A stretch of DNA of 64,000 nt from Primula veris (taxonomy: Eukaryota; Streptophyta; Magnoliopsida; Ericales; Primulaceae): positions 9,364,501-9,428,500 of the forward strand of contig OY821750.1 of NCBI GenBank assembly GCA_963682055.1. The letters are read 5' to 3'. This document shows, in pieces, positions 12,195-24,300 of this stretch. A model generated the notes under the pieces. The model saw only the letters and a list, made by a program, of their open reading frames with translations. It made no database searches and was not told the origin of the DNA. The position numbers and the translations under genes were made by a program. Numbering within the stretch: the stretch's first letter is position 1; every line of letters starts with the position of its first letter.

Positions 12195-12721
12195 AATAAA
12201 TAATTTTTTTAAAACGAACAAATGAATGAAAAGTTATGTGATTTTAATGATGAACTTGTGGATTAATTGCAATAGTTTACTTATGAGAAACTAAATAAAT
12301 TTATATCATTTCGTAAAAATTTACTCGACACGCATGAATATAAAAAAACTGATTATAATAAATTAAAAATCAACCAAAAACAAAACGGACAATCAAGCAA
12401 ACATTTGAAGTATAAAATATGGCATTGTGATTAGTTACAATGACTTGATGTTGTATGTGGGTGTAATTGCAAGAAGTGATAGTTATTAAGGGTTATTTGT
12501 ATTTTACCCTCATTTTATATAAAAATATATACTATGAATTTAATTCATTCCGTAAAAATTTACTTGACACAAACTGATTATAATAAATGAAAAATCAAAC
12601 AAAACGGACAATCGATCATAAATTTGGAGTTAAAAAGATGGCATTGAGATTAATTGCATAGTTTGATAGTTATGAGGGTTATTTACAATTCATTTTCATA
12701 TACAGAGCCAATAGATACAGA

Positions 12722-12724
<3 letters not shown>

Positions 12725-12765
<41 letters not shown>
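12725..12765. repeat. (TA)n microsatellite just upstream of the first LRAT gene
   Basis: About 41 bp of alternating TA ends some 33 bases before the ATG at 12798, so it lies in the presumed 5' UTR or core promoter of that gene. Confidence 0.9.
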
Positions 12766-12771
<6 letters not shown>

Positions 12772-12797
12772 GATTTAAAGAGAGTTTAAAAATAAAA

Positions 12798-15700
12798 ATG
12801 GGTTTAATCTCACACAGAGTGCAAAAAAACGATATCGTAGAGGGTGATCATATTTACACGTGGCGTGTTTTTTTTGCTTATTCTCATCATGGTATTTTAT
12901 TTTATTTTACTCTCATTTTGTTTTTTGTTCTATTTTTCATTTGCTAAATACATAATGTAGTAGTTAGTTAATTAAAGCCATTTTCCATCAGTTTTTTTTT
13001 TAATTTATTTTGTTCAAAAAACTACTTAAGAAAAGAAATGAATGAAAAGCTTGCTTTCTAAAATTGAAATGTTGATTTTTGGTACCACTTTAGCTTATTT
13101 TACTAACATATAAGTCATTTTTTACTTGTTTTAACTTATAAGTGTATGCTTGGCATCAACTTTTTTTGTTAGCTTTTTTAGCTTTTTTGCTTTTAAAAAA
13201 GTCACTTGCGTTTGGTATCACTGCTTTTTTTAGCTTTTAAAAAGCTAGATTTTGCAGTAATATAACTAGAAAAGCTAAAAAGCCACACATTTTGAAGATT
13301 TTGGTAGCTTTCTCGTCACCATTTTCAGAATTTAAATTAATATTGGTTTTATCTCAACTAAAGTTTTATTCGTATTCTTGACGTGTTACTTGCTAGTTTG
13401 ATATTTTGAAAATTTGTCAAAAGAAACGTCTTATAAGTCAATTTTGTTTGAAAAAACAAAAGAATATTAGCTAATGCCAAAAATCAATATGCTGAAAGTT
13501 AGCTTTTTTAATTTTTTGCCAAACACTCATTAGTCATTACATGTTTTTTAAAGCAAGCTTTTTTCCTACTGCTTTTTGACTGAAAAAGCTGATGCCAAAC
13601 AGATCCTAAGTTAGTTTTAACTAGACAAGCACAGATTTTTTGAGTTTTTAAGTTTTGTTAAATTTTCCCCTATAAAGCATCATATTCCTGGGTTTTTTTT
13701 TTTTTTACTTTGAGCCTATTCAGGCTTTTGATCCAAAAGTTAGTTAGTTTTTTTTGAATAATTTCTACTAAGGGATATATTGTAGAACACATTTATTAGG
13801 TTTTTATTGATATTACACGAAATAAATTGTATGGTTGTATTGGTTGAGTATTTATATTTTTCCCTTTTCTATAATTATTTAAATGTTGAATACTGTGACT
13901 TACTCAGCTGATTTGCTTGCAGCTTTTTATGTTCAGCTTATTTTGCCTTAATATTGGTTCAAGTACATTAGTACTTGCCTTTGCATTTGTTTGTTGTTTG
14001 GTCGACATTGGTCCATTTCGTATGTTCTTAAATTATACATATGAAAGAACAAGCCTTTGTCATAAAAAGATATATCATAATTAAGCTATTGGAACTGAAC
14101 TCCTTCTTTTCCAAATAGCTTCTGCTAACTGATACATTCCATAGCACATTTTGGTTCTTATTAAAATTACACGAAATGACTGGTATTGTTCGTTATTAGG
14201 ATGTGTCCTTTTGCCATTTTTTGTGATGTGTTCTAAACTGAGACTTACACAGCTTGTTTGGTTGCAAGTTTTTGTGCTCATTTAAGTTGATTAAAAGTGG
14301 AAATGGGTTAGTTTGACCAGCTCAGGTCCGAGTTTATTTTGGTTTTCTACTATGGATAAGCTTCAACTTTTTAGCGGGATGAACTTAGTTTTTTACTCAA
14401 CCCCAGTTATCCCTACCTGGCTACCTGTTTTAAACCAGCCTAACAAGTCGCAGTATAGATGTTTACTTGGTGGACTAACTAAACAATTGGTTTTGTTTTT
14501 TTTCGTCGTAATAAAACTGTATTTTGTAAGCTGGGTGAACCCAGCTTTTTACGCGACTTCAATTTAGACAGATTATATTTTTTTAAGTCTACAGACTACT
14601 ATCCCTATCATAGATTCATAGCAGTGCATTTGGTTGGCCACTGGCCAGCTAAAACTATGTCTTTGATTGTTTGGCCTGAAAAGCCATTTTTTTTAAATCG
14701 GGTTTCTACTCGACATTAAATAAGAAAGTTTATTTGTTTTTAGGATGCCGTCAGAATTATTCCTAGGATAGATGATTAGATGTGCATTTGATTGCTATTG
14801 TTTGGTTGCCAGGATGTGTCCTTTTGTCATATTAGGTGAAGTGTTTTGCAAAAATTTTAAGATGGACGAACCGAGCTTTTTACCTGGCTACAGTTTAGCC
14901 AGCTTATGTTAGTAAGATCTACAGCCAAACAGTCCGTGTTATAGATGTGTATTTGGTTGGGGCACTGGGCCAGCATAAAACTAAGTGTTCGGTTGTATGG
15001 TGTGAAAAAGGTTTTTTTTTATTTTTTTATTTTTAGAACTTGGCTTTTTACCCAACCTCAAATCAGCCAATTTATTTGTTTACAGGTTGCCGTCTGAACA
15101 GGTTCTAATTTTAAATATCTAGATGTCCATTTGATTAATAATGATGCACAATGTCCATTTGATTAATAATGATGCACATTTGTTTGGCCAAACACTCTTA
15201 AACATAGATGCCCTTTTGGCTGGGCAGCTTAAAAGTTAAAACTAAGTTATCCCATTTCATGTATTATAAAATATACATGTAAAAGAACATGCATTTGTCG
15301 TAAAAATGAGAAAATGTAATTGCAATTGGATTGAACCTCCATTTCTTCTGAATAACTTCTACTGACATTTACATTTCATTGTTTATACTTAAATGTAAAT
15401 CTTTTTGAAGTTGGATGAACTTAGCTTATACTCAAATTCGCTAAGCAGCCAAAAGCCCTTTTCTGGGTGAGTATATGGTTGACCAACTTAAACCGATTTT
15501 CTTTGTTTTCTAGTCTATGCTCTAGCTGTTAGGTTAATCAAGCTAACTTTGTACCCAGCTTCAAATAAGCCAACTCACTTGCTAAAGAGCAGCAATGCCA
15601 ATAAGTAAATCCTGTAATAGCATCTGAAAAACATTTTTAAAGCCCCCATCTGTATTTTTTCCCATTCATGTTCTACACTTGTTCGTTAAATTTTTTGAAA

Positions 15701-16565
15701 ACTCAAGCATCTTAAAATAATTTTGTTCCGCTTTTACTCTTTTAAAGTGCTCTTGTGCTAAATATATGTTTATTGCCAACTCTTTTTTATCGAAAAAAAT
15801 TGTATTGCAGGCATATATGTTGGCCGGAACAAAGTCGTCCACTTCACTCGTGAACAACCCATAGAACGAAGAGAACATTCCTCTCTCAGCTCCTCTGAAA
15901 TCTCTTCCTCAAGTTCACCTTCATCGTCGATTTGCTCTAATATGCCAGATTGTGGGTTTAAGCAACCCGATAGTGGCGTAGTTCTATCTTGTTTGGACTG
16001 CTTTTTAGCTACAGGATCTATATACCGATTCGAATATAAAGTCTCTCCATCAGCTTTTTTCACCAAAATACGAGGTGGCACTTGCACAACCGCAGAATCC
16101 GACATTCGAGAATCAGTAATTCACCGGGCTATGTGTCTTCTACAAAACGGATTCGGTAAATACAACGTGTTTATGAATAACTGCGAAGATTTTGCAATGT
16201 ATTGTAAAACGGGTCTTTTGATAATGGATGAAAAGGCCCCTGGGAGGAGCGGTCAGGCTGCCAGTGCCATTAGCGCTCCATTATCGGCGATTTTTTCATC
16301 TTCGGTTAATTTCTTTATGCCATATCCGATTGCTGTGGCTACATCAACAGCTGCTATGTATAGTGTAAGTAGGTATGCGGCAGATATTGGAGTTAGAAGT
16401 GATGTTGTTAAGGTTCCTGTAGAGGACATGGGTTCATTTCATGGGTGGAAAAGAAAAAAGAGTGATGAAATTTCTGAAGAAGATACCGTGAGCTGTGAGG
16501 AATTGAGACAAAGTGACTATATTAGAGATGATGGTCCAACTAATAAGAGGCGCAGATGTTTCTGA
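12798..16565 (+). CDS. LRAT-domain (NlpC/P60-fold) protein, tandem copy 1, 282 aa
   Basis: Two exons: 12798-12891 and 15811-16565. The 2.9-kb intron is GT-AG, phase 1, and splits a Gly codon. The start was chosen because MGLISHRV matches the N-terminus of the two neighbouring paralogues. The product shows the plant LRAT-like pattern: GDHIYTWR at 16-23, then [14 protein letters not shown], and NNCEDF. H30 and H42 (12 residues apart) and C156 match the His-His-Cys arrangement of lecithin:retinol acyltransferase relatives, which act as thiol acyltransferases or phospholipases; the substrate of the plant proteins is unknown to me. A Ser-rich linker (about 50-73) follows the second His. A hydrophobic stretch (about 185-215) may contact membrane. 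The C-terminus ends in a basic KRRR run absent from copies 2 and 3. The intron holds a MITE and a degenerate repeat array. Confidence 0.88.
13143..13606. mobile_element. MITE in the first LRAT intron
   Basis: The left end reads TGCTTGGCATCAACTTTTT and the right end, inverted, reads TGTTTGGCATCAGCTTTTT. The interior is full of AGCTTTTT/AAAAAGCT motifs. It is probably a non-autonomous hAT-like element, but the target duplication is not clear. Confidence 0.55.
14300..15570. repeat. Degenerate tandem repeat array inside the first LRAT intron
   Basis: At least six diverged units carry a core like GGATGAACTTAGCTTTTTAC followed by a CAACCTCAAAT-AGCCA block (near 14375, 14528, 14862, 15035, 15410, 15533). 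They alternate with an AGATGTGCATTTGGTTGG block (near 14625, 14777, 14942, 15121, 15205). Spacing is roughly multiples of 160-170 bases. A related single unit lies at about 46018. Confidence 0.6.
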
Positions 16566-17178
16566 CGTGCATTAATCGCGTTGACAGTATAATACTTATT
16601 GATTTTCACCGTATTTAATACCTTTTGTGTTGATTTTCAATACTTTCATAGACCTGTAAAGACTTTATTTTAGTTTAATGAGGAACTATACATCTACGGA
16701 TTTGTTTTTCAATAATTAATCAGTAGATGGAGGTGATATGCTCTATAATTTAATTTGGTGAGTTAGAAGTCAGTGAAATGTGAAAGGGCTGCATTCCTAT
16801 AGCTAGTTTGCACCATAACATGAATATGCGATGTTTTCTCTTTGTTAGAGTAACCAGTTTCGCATAATATGTGTTTATGATTTACTGAGTGCCCATTTTT
16901 TGGGTTGAAATACGCTGAACATGTGGTCTAGTTAATGAAGAGACTTATTTCTCATTGTACAAGCAATAGTATTAAGACATTTCAAAAAAAAAAAAAAAAC
17001 AATAGTATTAAGAGAATCTGTCACAATGACAGGCACAGTTAAATATTACTTGTAGAATTGTCTCATAGACTTCTGTAATTTTGGTCTTCCAAGAATTTGC
17101 CCTTCCACATTCTTGTATCATTTCATTATTTATATTCTGCTTCAACAGATAGGAGGCTCAGATACAAAAGCTTATGAG

Positions 17179-18336
17179 ATGGGTTTTCTATCCCATGAAA
17201 TAAAAAGAAGCCAGCTCGAGGATGGTGATCATATCTACGCTTATAGAGCTGCTTACACTTTCTCCCATCATGGTATGTAAGTGTAACTATACCACTTTCC
17301 TTTTTCCCCTATGCCCACAGGCACGTCTAGAGATACTAGTCTTTAAATCTGTGTGTGCGTGCATTGCGTTTTTTTTTTACTGCATTGCATATCTAGCTGA
17401 AGCTTGAATTAAAAAAAAATAGATTTCTACTCTTATTGTAAACTTCATACATACTGATGCAATTTGTAGTATACCTAAACTTCATCAAAACGTATGCACA
17501 AAAATATCCAAGGTGCATGTACTTTTAAATCGTCGTTCGATTCAGTAAGCAAATAATATATAGCATGAAACGAACATACGATGTGCCACAATCATCTATA
17601 GTATTCAGATTTTTTTCACTGTTTTACACTTCGTTGTTTGATTCATTTTTGAACATTTACTGATTAATTTCTTAGTCATTTTTACTCTTGAAAAACGCTT
17701 GATTAGAAGCTATCTGCTAAATTTTTTTAAAAGATTTTTAATGATATAAAACATTGTGCAGGCATATACATCGGGCAAAACAAAGTTATCCACTTTACTA
17801 ATTTTGACCAAACTGAAATCTTCTCATCTTCACCCATGTCCCCAATCTTGTGTGATGTACCAAAGTGTGGGTTTAGGCAACCTAATAGTGGCGTGGTTTT
17901 ATCTTGTTTGGACTGTTTTCTCGGTAAATCATCTTTACACCGGTTCCAATATAATGTCTCGACGCCATCTTTTTTGATCAAAGTACGAGGGGGCACATGC
18001 ACTACCGCAGAGTCTGACCCTCCAAGTTCAGTCATTCGCCAGGCTATGACTCTTCTACAAAATGGATTTGGAAAATTTGATGTGCTTAAGAATAACTGCG
18101 AAGATTTTGCATTGTATTGTAAAACAAGCCTTTTGGTGTCCAGGAGTGGTCAGGCTTCCAGTATTATCAGCGTCCCAGTCTCCCTAATTGTTTCCTCGGT
18201 ATTTATTTGGACTCCAATCGGCATGGCTACTGTGGCAGCTGGTACGTATTGTTTGATTAGGTATGGCGATGATATTGGTGTTAGAGACGACCTTGTTAAA
18301 GTTCGCGTAGAGGATATCGGTTTGTTTCATAAGTGA
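17179..18336 (+). CDS. LRAT-domain (NlpC/P60-fold) protein, tandem copy 2, 222 aa
   Basis: Two exons: 17179-17272 and 17762-18336, with a 489-base GT-AG phase-1 intron at the same codon as in the neighbours (donor G|GTATGT, acceptor GTGCAG|GC). The N-terminus is [16 protein letters not shown] replaces the GDHIYTWR of copy 1. H30, the His of VIHF (H42) and the Cys of NNCEDF (C144) are all present, so catalysis is possible. It is the shortest copy: the Ser-rich linker is reduced to a few residues and the segment after the catalytic Cys lacks the MDEKAPG-type insert. It ends soon after [23 protein letters not shown] acceptor-like site about 30 bases upstream hints at a 5'-UTR intron. Confidence 0.88.
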
Positions 18337-19307
18337 TTAGAAAATCAAAAGATACTCCCAAGTGGGAGCGGTAGAGTTATGAAATTTCAAACTGGAGCTA
18401 GCAAATCCGAAATGACAGCCAACCAGCCAAGAGCTTTTTTGTACCTAAGTTTATAAGAAATCTTATATATCAATGTTCGATGAATTTCTTCTTTGAAAGA
18501 TGATAATCTGTTTTCTATTTTTGGTTTCTGACTTTCTGTCTATGATTTAATGGCAGTGATTTTGTTTATATTGCTTGAGCCTTAAATATGTGACAATGCA
18601 TGCACCTTCAACTAGTATATTGGCTATTGCACCTGACCTGAATCATTTCAGCGAGTTGTGGATGTGTTTCTCCTCTTTTTTTCAATTTTCTTTGTTTTTG
18701 AATGACAATTCTGAAAGAGTTGCTTTATTTCTTTCTTCTACGATTTTAAGACCTTATCCCCAAAATTTGTTCATCGATTGTTACCGAAATTAAGGCAGTC
18801 ACCGACGACGATTCACCTTCCAAGAGGTGGAGATCTTCGTCGACTGGCGAACCAATTCGTATATTCATATGGTATACATTTATAACATTTACTGTGGATA
18901 AGGATTTTTTCACAAAACCGTATATAGTTATTATTTGAAAAATGAAATATCGGGAAATGAAAAGACATAATTAATTCGGTCAAATACTCATTTAGAACCT
19001 ATTTCACGTATGGTTTAGTTTAAACAAATTCGGTCAAATTTGAATACTTTCTTATTGTCTCCTGAGTTTCTCTTATTTTGTTTCAAAATGATACTGTAGT
19101 TTAATTAATGCAAATATGCAATTGGGAAATGAAAAGACATAATTAATTTTCTGCGTTTGAGAACACAAGAGAATATGTATACGTACAACTTGGCATGTGA
19201 AAATATGACCCTTCAACTCTTTTATTCATTCTACTTATTTATATACAAGAAATACCAAACAGTTTCTTAAGTTCCAGAATAAATTCAGACAAATTTTAGC
19301 TTGTGAG
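18337..19307. other. Intergenic between LRAT copies 2 and 3
   Basis: Presumed 3' UTR of copy 2 and promoter of copy 3. A direct repeat TGGGAAATGAAAAGACATAATTAATT-like is present at about 18954 and 19122, with TTCGGTCAAAT repeated at 18977 and 19030. No additional exon was found. Confidence 0.5.
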
Positions 19308-20715
19308 ATGGGGTTTCTATCCCAGAAAATAGAAAGATGCCAAGTTGTGGTTAGTGATCACATCTACACTTGGAGAGCCGCTTTCACTTACTCACACCAC
19401 GGTAACGAGATGAACTAGCTTATCGTTTCCGCCTCTCTCTTTCTCGTTATATTATTTATGTGTTTAATGTTTGTGCTTATTTGAGTGTACTGGAAAATTT
19501 TCTTTATATGCATTGCAAGTGTGGTGCCATTCTCCAAGAGATTAGCATTCTAATTAAGTCTCCCATTTTGCTTACTACACAATATTTCTCTTAATTATTT
19601 TGAAAATCTTAACATTTTTCGGACTAAAGTACGTGTTATTTCTGCTCTTGAAAGCGCTTATCCCATGGTCGACTGTTGTTCACATGCAAAACAACCAGCT
19701 AGTCTTTTTTAGGGCTTGTAATTAATTTCAGAACTTGTAGGAGTATTATGTGAAATATGCATAGAGGTTTTGAAATACATGCCTGGTTTAGAAAAATTAA
19801 ACTATCTTTTACTTGTATAAAGACGTACAAAACTCATTCAATATGAGTGGACGAATTGTAACGTAGATGGGAAACCAAATTAATTAAAAAGACATATTTT
19901 GTCAATTGAAGTTATGATACAATTCTGTAGAAAAAAGGATGAAAACAGAGTTCACTCGTAAGTTTGTTAAAATAGAAATGATGCACTAGGTTTCTTCTTT
20001 TAGTCCTTTGTAGATATTATGTATGTATGCCCTTCGTAAAATCTTGGCTTCGCCCCTGTTTGCAGGAATATATATAGGTCGAAACAAAGTCGTTCACTTC
20101 ACACTTGAACAAACTGCTGAACCAGGGAAAATATCCTCTCTCGCCGCCTCAAAAAACATCTCTTCAAGTTCTTCCCATTCATCGACCTATTGTGATGTAT
20201 CCAATTGTGGATTTAAGCAACCCGATAGTGGCGTAATCCTTTCTTGCTTAAACTGCTTTCTCGGTAAAGGATCTCTATACCGCTTCGAACATAAAATTTC
20301 ACGATCATCCTTTTTAACTAAAATACGAGGTGGTACTTGCACAACTGCAGAGTCCGACCCACAAACATCAGTCATTTACCGCGCCATTTGTCTTCTAGAA
20401 AATGGATTTGGTAAATACGACGTGTTTATGAATAACTGTGAGGATTTTGCGATATATTGCAAAGCAGGTATAATGGCTATTGACCAAAAATCTCCTGGGA
20501 GGAGCGGTCAGGTTGCTAGTGTAGTTGGTGCTCCTTTGTCGGCTATTGTTTCATCTTCGTTATTTTATTTATTACCGAATCCTCTTGCTACATTAACGAT
20601 AACTGGTATGTATCTTTATGGTAGGTATGTGATAGATATTGGTGTTAGAGAGGATGTTGTTAAGGTTCCCGTAGAGGACATGGGTTCGTTTCATGAATGG
20701 GAAGTAAAAAGTTAG
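19308..20715 (+). CDS. LRAT-domain (NlpC/P60-fold) protein, tandem copy 3, 247 aa
   Basis: Two exons: 19308-19401 and 20066-20715, with a 664-base GT-AG phase-1 intron at the conserved Gly codon (donor G|GTAACG, acceptor TTGCAG|GA). The product starts MGFLSQKIERCQVV and has SDHIYTWR where the others have GDHIY. H30, H42 (VVHF) and C156 (NNCEDF) are intact. A Ser-rich linker (about 55-72) resembles copy 1. The C-terminus ends at EWEVKS, without the basic tail of copy 1. A hydrophobic stretch (about 182-212) follows the catalytic Cys. All three genes share orientation and structure, so they arose by tandem duplication; copy 3 looks closer to copy 1 than to copy 2 in the linker and the [10 protein letters not shown] segment. 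Confidence 0.88.
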
Positions 20716-21356
20716 CATCTTTTTCATTGAAGACGAAATCAAGAGAATAAGAGTCAATGATCGATCCTTTAAATGATAGAGATATAACCTTTTTTTCTGT
20801 ATTGTACCATTAGGAAATGGTATGACTTAACATGGATTATAAGTAAATGATGAAATGATTCTACCTTTAAAATTAGTATCTCATTTAAGATTTTTTCTGC
20901 TTTTTCCTTCATCCTTGTTAAGTAAATATTATTTGGACAACGTTTCAATTTAATGGAGATATTCCCAATACCAGACTACAAAATACTAAAATACATGATT
21001 TTTTTTTAAAAGCTACAGATTCACAATTATAAATGATTAAGGACAAGAACATTTCCATCCATACAATCATTTTGCAAATTAACAGCATGATAATTGAAAG
21101 ATATTTTAAAAATATATTCCCTGAAAAAGTTAGAAGTCAAATCCCAAAAACTGGATTAACATCTTTATCCTATATGAGCAAGTCATTGCCAACAAGGCTA
21201 TAAAAGAACAAACTAATCGCTTTCCGAATTCTACTCGACATTGTTTTTTGTAATGTTTTCCCAACCACAGACATGTCAAACTAATGGTAACACCAATGTC
21301 ACCGCGCACTCTACTTAAACACACTTTACAAATATAAATATTCTCCGTTAGCATAA
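20716..21356. other. Intergenic between convergent LRAT copy 3 and bHLH gene
   Basis: The two genes converge here, so this holds both 3' UTRs. No other exon was seen. Confidence 0.55.
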
Positions 21357-24300
21357 TCATACGAGCCCATTCGAGAAACCGACCGGGAACTGGAACATAT
21401 TTTGATGATAATTTTCGAATAAATTAGACCCCCCACTCTCGTTAGTTAGCTTGTCACATACACTAATTTTGCTGCCATTTTGATACAGTAGCTGGTGGAG
21501 TGATAGATATATATCTTGCTTCGTGATATACTTTTTTGCCTGCAATACATTTAATATCAGTGATCAAAATATTGCTGGTAGACCAATAATTTGTTACATT
21601 TTTCCATTTCTGGTAATTATATAAAGATATCGGGAAGTTTTTACCTCAGACTCTACGATAAAGCGTGCCCATAACTTATCGTCTCGAACTTCCATTTTCC
21701 CTTTCAATATAGACAAGCCGAGATCTTGTATTATATCCACAATCTCTAGGAAAAATCCCTTTTGTTCACAAAGAATCTGTAGAAAATCCGTTTTATCATC
21801 ATCTTGGCATGAGCACATATGCAAGTAGATTTACATTGTCTAAATATTTCGTCTATTTACCTGTATTTGTTTTTGGCCAGGGAGACTAAGGTCCTTCACA
21901 ATAACAGGGTCGAGTATCGGGTGAATCTGGCTTTCAAAAGTCCAGTCTGTATTATAGGCAATATCCTGATCAATAGTCAAAATACCATGAATTATCTACC
22001 TGACTGAAATAGATTCGAAAATTTATAAACTTCATTGGATGTGATTAATGTGATACCTTTTGAGCCTCAACCTTCTTGATATTTTCAGCATGTTTCGTCG
22101 CACTTTCCAAGAAAACCATGTGTTTGATGGTTTGAGCTAACAAAGAATCAATGCTCATCTGTCGAAATAATAACCAGATTAAACATTATTTCAAAATCGA
22201 AACACTATTTAGGCTATTGCCTCTTACCAATTCATCAAAGGGAATGTATGTATTTTACACTACTAAAATGAAGTAGCTGTTAGTAACTTTTAAGTTCTGT
22301 AGTTATATATCCCAAATTTTCTTTTACTCACTTAGTAAAAGTTCGAGAAGATCCGTTCATTTTCAATTTAACAAAATCACAAAATTCGTATACAGAGGCT
22401 GTCCTTGAATTTAATCTTTCAATGTTTTCATTGAGGAAAAATTTACCTTGATACCATTAGGAATAAGTTTTCTCAATTCTGCAATACGGTCTTGTATCTG
22501 TTGTCGATCCTTGGGCTTTGGCCGAGACCCCGGCTTAGCCCTCTTTTTAACATGCTTAATAGACTCTTCAGATAATTTTGGTTGCAAAACATAACTGTTT
22601 CCACAACTCTGACTATCCACGAAAAAATCTCTTTTCCTTTTAGTCCCGGAGGATAATTTACTATTCGAACTAGTCTCAGCAATAGAATGAGGTACACTTG
22701 TCATACCATTTAAATACTGATCTATCCCCAATCTGGAAAATAAACTCTCTCTGGGGGTAAAAACTGAGTTATCTTGTTGTCCCGAGATACATTCTGACAC
22801 CTCTTTGGTAAAATCCAATTTGGATCCATTAATAGCAGGCGCTGAAATGTCGGCAAAAATATTTCCGATGTCTCCGAATTCAAAATCCACTCCAAAATTA
22901 TCAATTATGTTATTCTCAATAATATTTTCCGGATCAAAAGTGTTTGTCAAGGAACTTTGTAGGGGAGTAGATAAAAAACTAGATGGAAAATCAGTTAGGA
23001 GCTCGTTCGTGAACAAAAACAGAGATTCTGTAGTAGTCGTATTTAATTGGTTTTCGATATTTAAGGTGAAAGGATAACTATTATCGATATCAGTTGAAGA
23101 ACAACTCGTACCCATGCAGTTGTCTGAGTTGCCATTGTTGGTGATATCAATTTTCCCCGAAAATGAGTACGATGTTGAGGGGAAAAACAAGCTATTATTA
23201 AGGCTGTGTAAGTCTTCATTTGAAGCTGAAGGTATGTACTCGGGTAAAGTAAATTCATTGAAACTATTTATACTTCGGAAGAGTGTTTTCGTCTGATCAA
23301 CGAATTGAATCGTTTCTAAAACCTGCAAAAATAAATAAACAACCTAAACCACCCTTGTAAACCAAAATAGACTAGTTTCTTTGGGAAGACACAATTTAAA
23401 AGAGAATTATACTACTAACCTTGTGGGTAGAACCAAACTGGACAACACCATGAGGTTCAACAGAGACGATCGCAATTGTCTGCATAATAAAGATTAACCG
23501 ATGACTTACTGTCCTTGACAAACTCTGAAAAATAATGATTTATTCTGAAGCATGTTTTCAACTCATATATATCAAAACCGGAAAAGTGTACCTCTATGCC
23601 ATAAGAAAACTGGGAATAAATCTCAGAGTCATCCTGTAAATTAAAAATTGCATCATACAATACTATATTAGTGAATATTGGGTGACATATTTTAGTTTAG
23701 AGGTATTATTCAGGAAAACTAAGCTATAAGCCTTTTAATTAAGAAATAGACCAAAGACTAAACTAAACTAATGAACTAGTTTCTCAGAGAAATAAAAGGA
23801 AAAACTACCTGAGATATTTCATGAATTCCTATAGAACTTAAGAGATTCACATCTCGAGAATGATTTTCTGCAAAAACCCAATGGTGCTTTTTAGAGAGAG
23901 CAGTATTGCCAACAATCCTACAAACCAAAGAGAAACGCCACGAAATTAGCTTTTACATTTTCAACCAACGAAGCTAATTATATAGAATTAATACATAAAC
24001 ACATGTTCCTAAGCGTACCCATTCCCGACTATGTGGACTTGCAAGAGCATGTTGTCGATAAAAGTCGCCACTTGGTCTTCACAATAGGCATCTTCCATTG
24101 TCAATAACCTTGTGTTCATGAAAAATTAGCTATTACTATGAATTGAAAGGAATGCAAACGTTTAAGCATCGGAAGAGAAAAAAAAGGAAAAATGATGAAG
24201 CTAATTTTGACACCAAGTCACCAACCTTAAAAGGCAAATTAATACACACAAACAATAAATGAGATTGGCTGTGAATATCTATGTCTTAAAAAGCTGGATT

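Larger units (their letters stand above)
9812..12700. repeat. Diverged tandem array, about 200-bp unit, interrupted by a hAT-like element
   Basis: Units begin with TAGGGTAAAATGCAAATAAC (9812, 10011, and a variant at about 10245). They contain AACTATGAGTCA, AACTATCACTTC, AACTATCAAACTTTTGCAAT and GCCATCTTTTATACTC blocks. The array continues beyond the inserted element at 11808-12130 and again, partly in inverted form, near 12330-12670. Unit lengths are about 199 and 233 bp. No function is evident. Confidence 0.7.
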
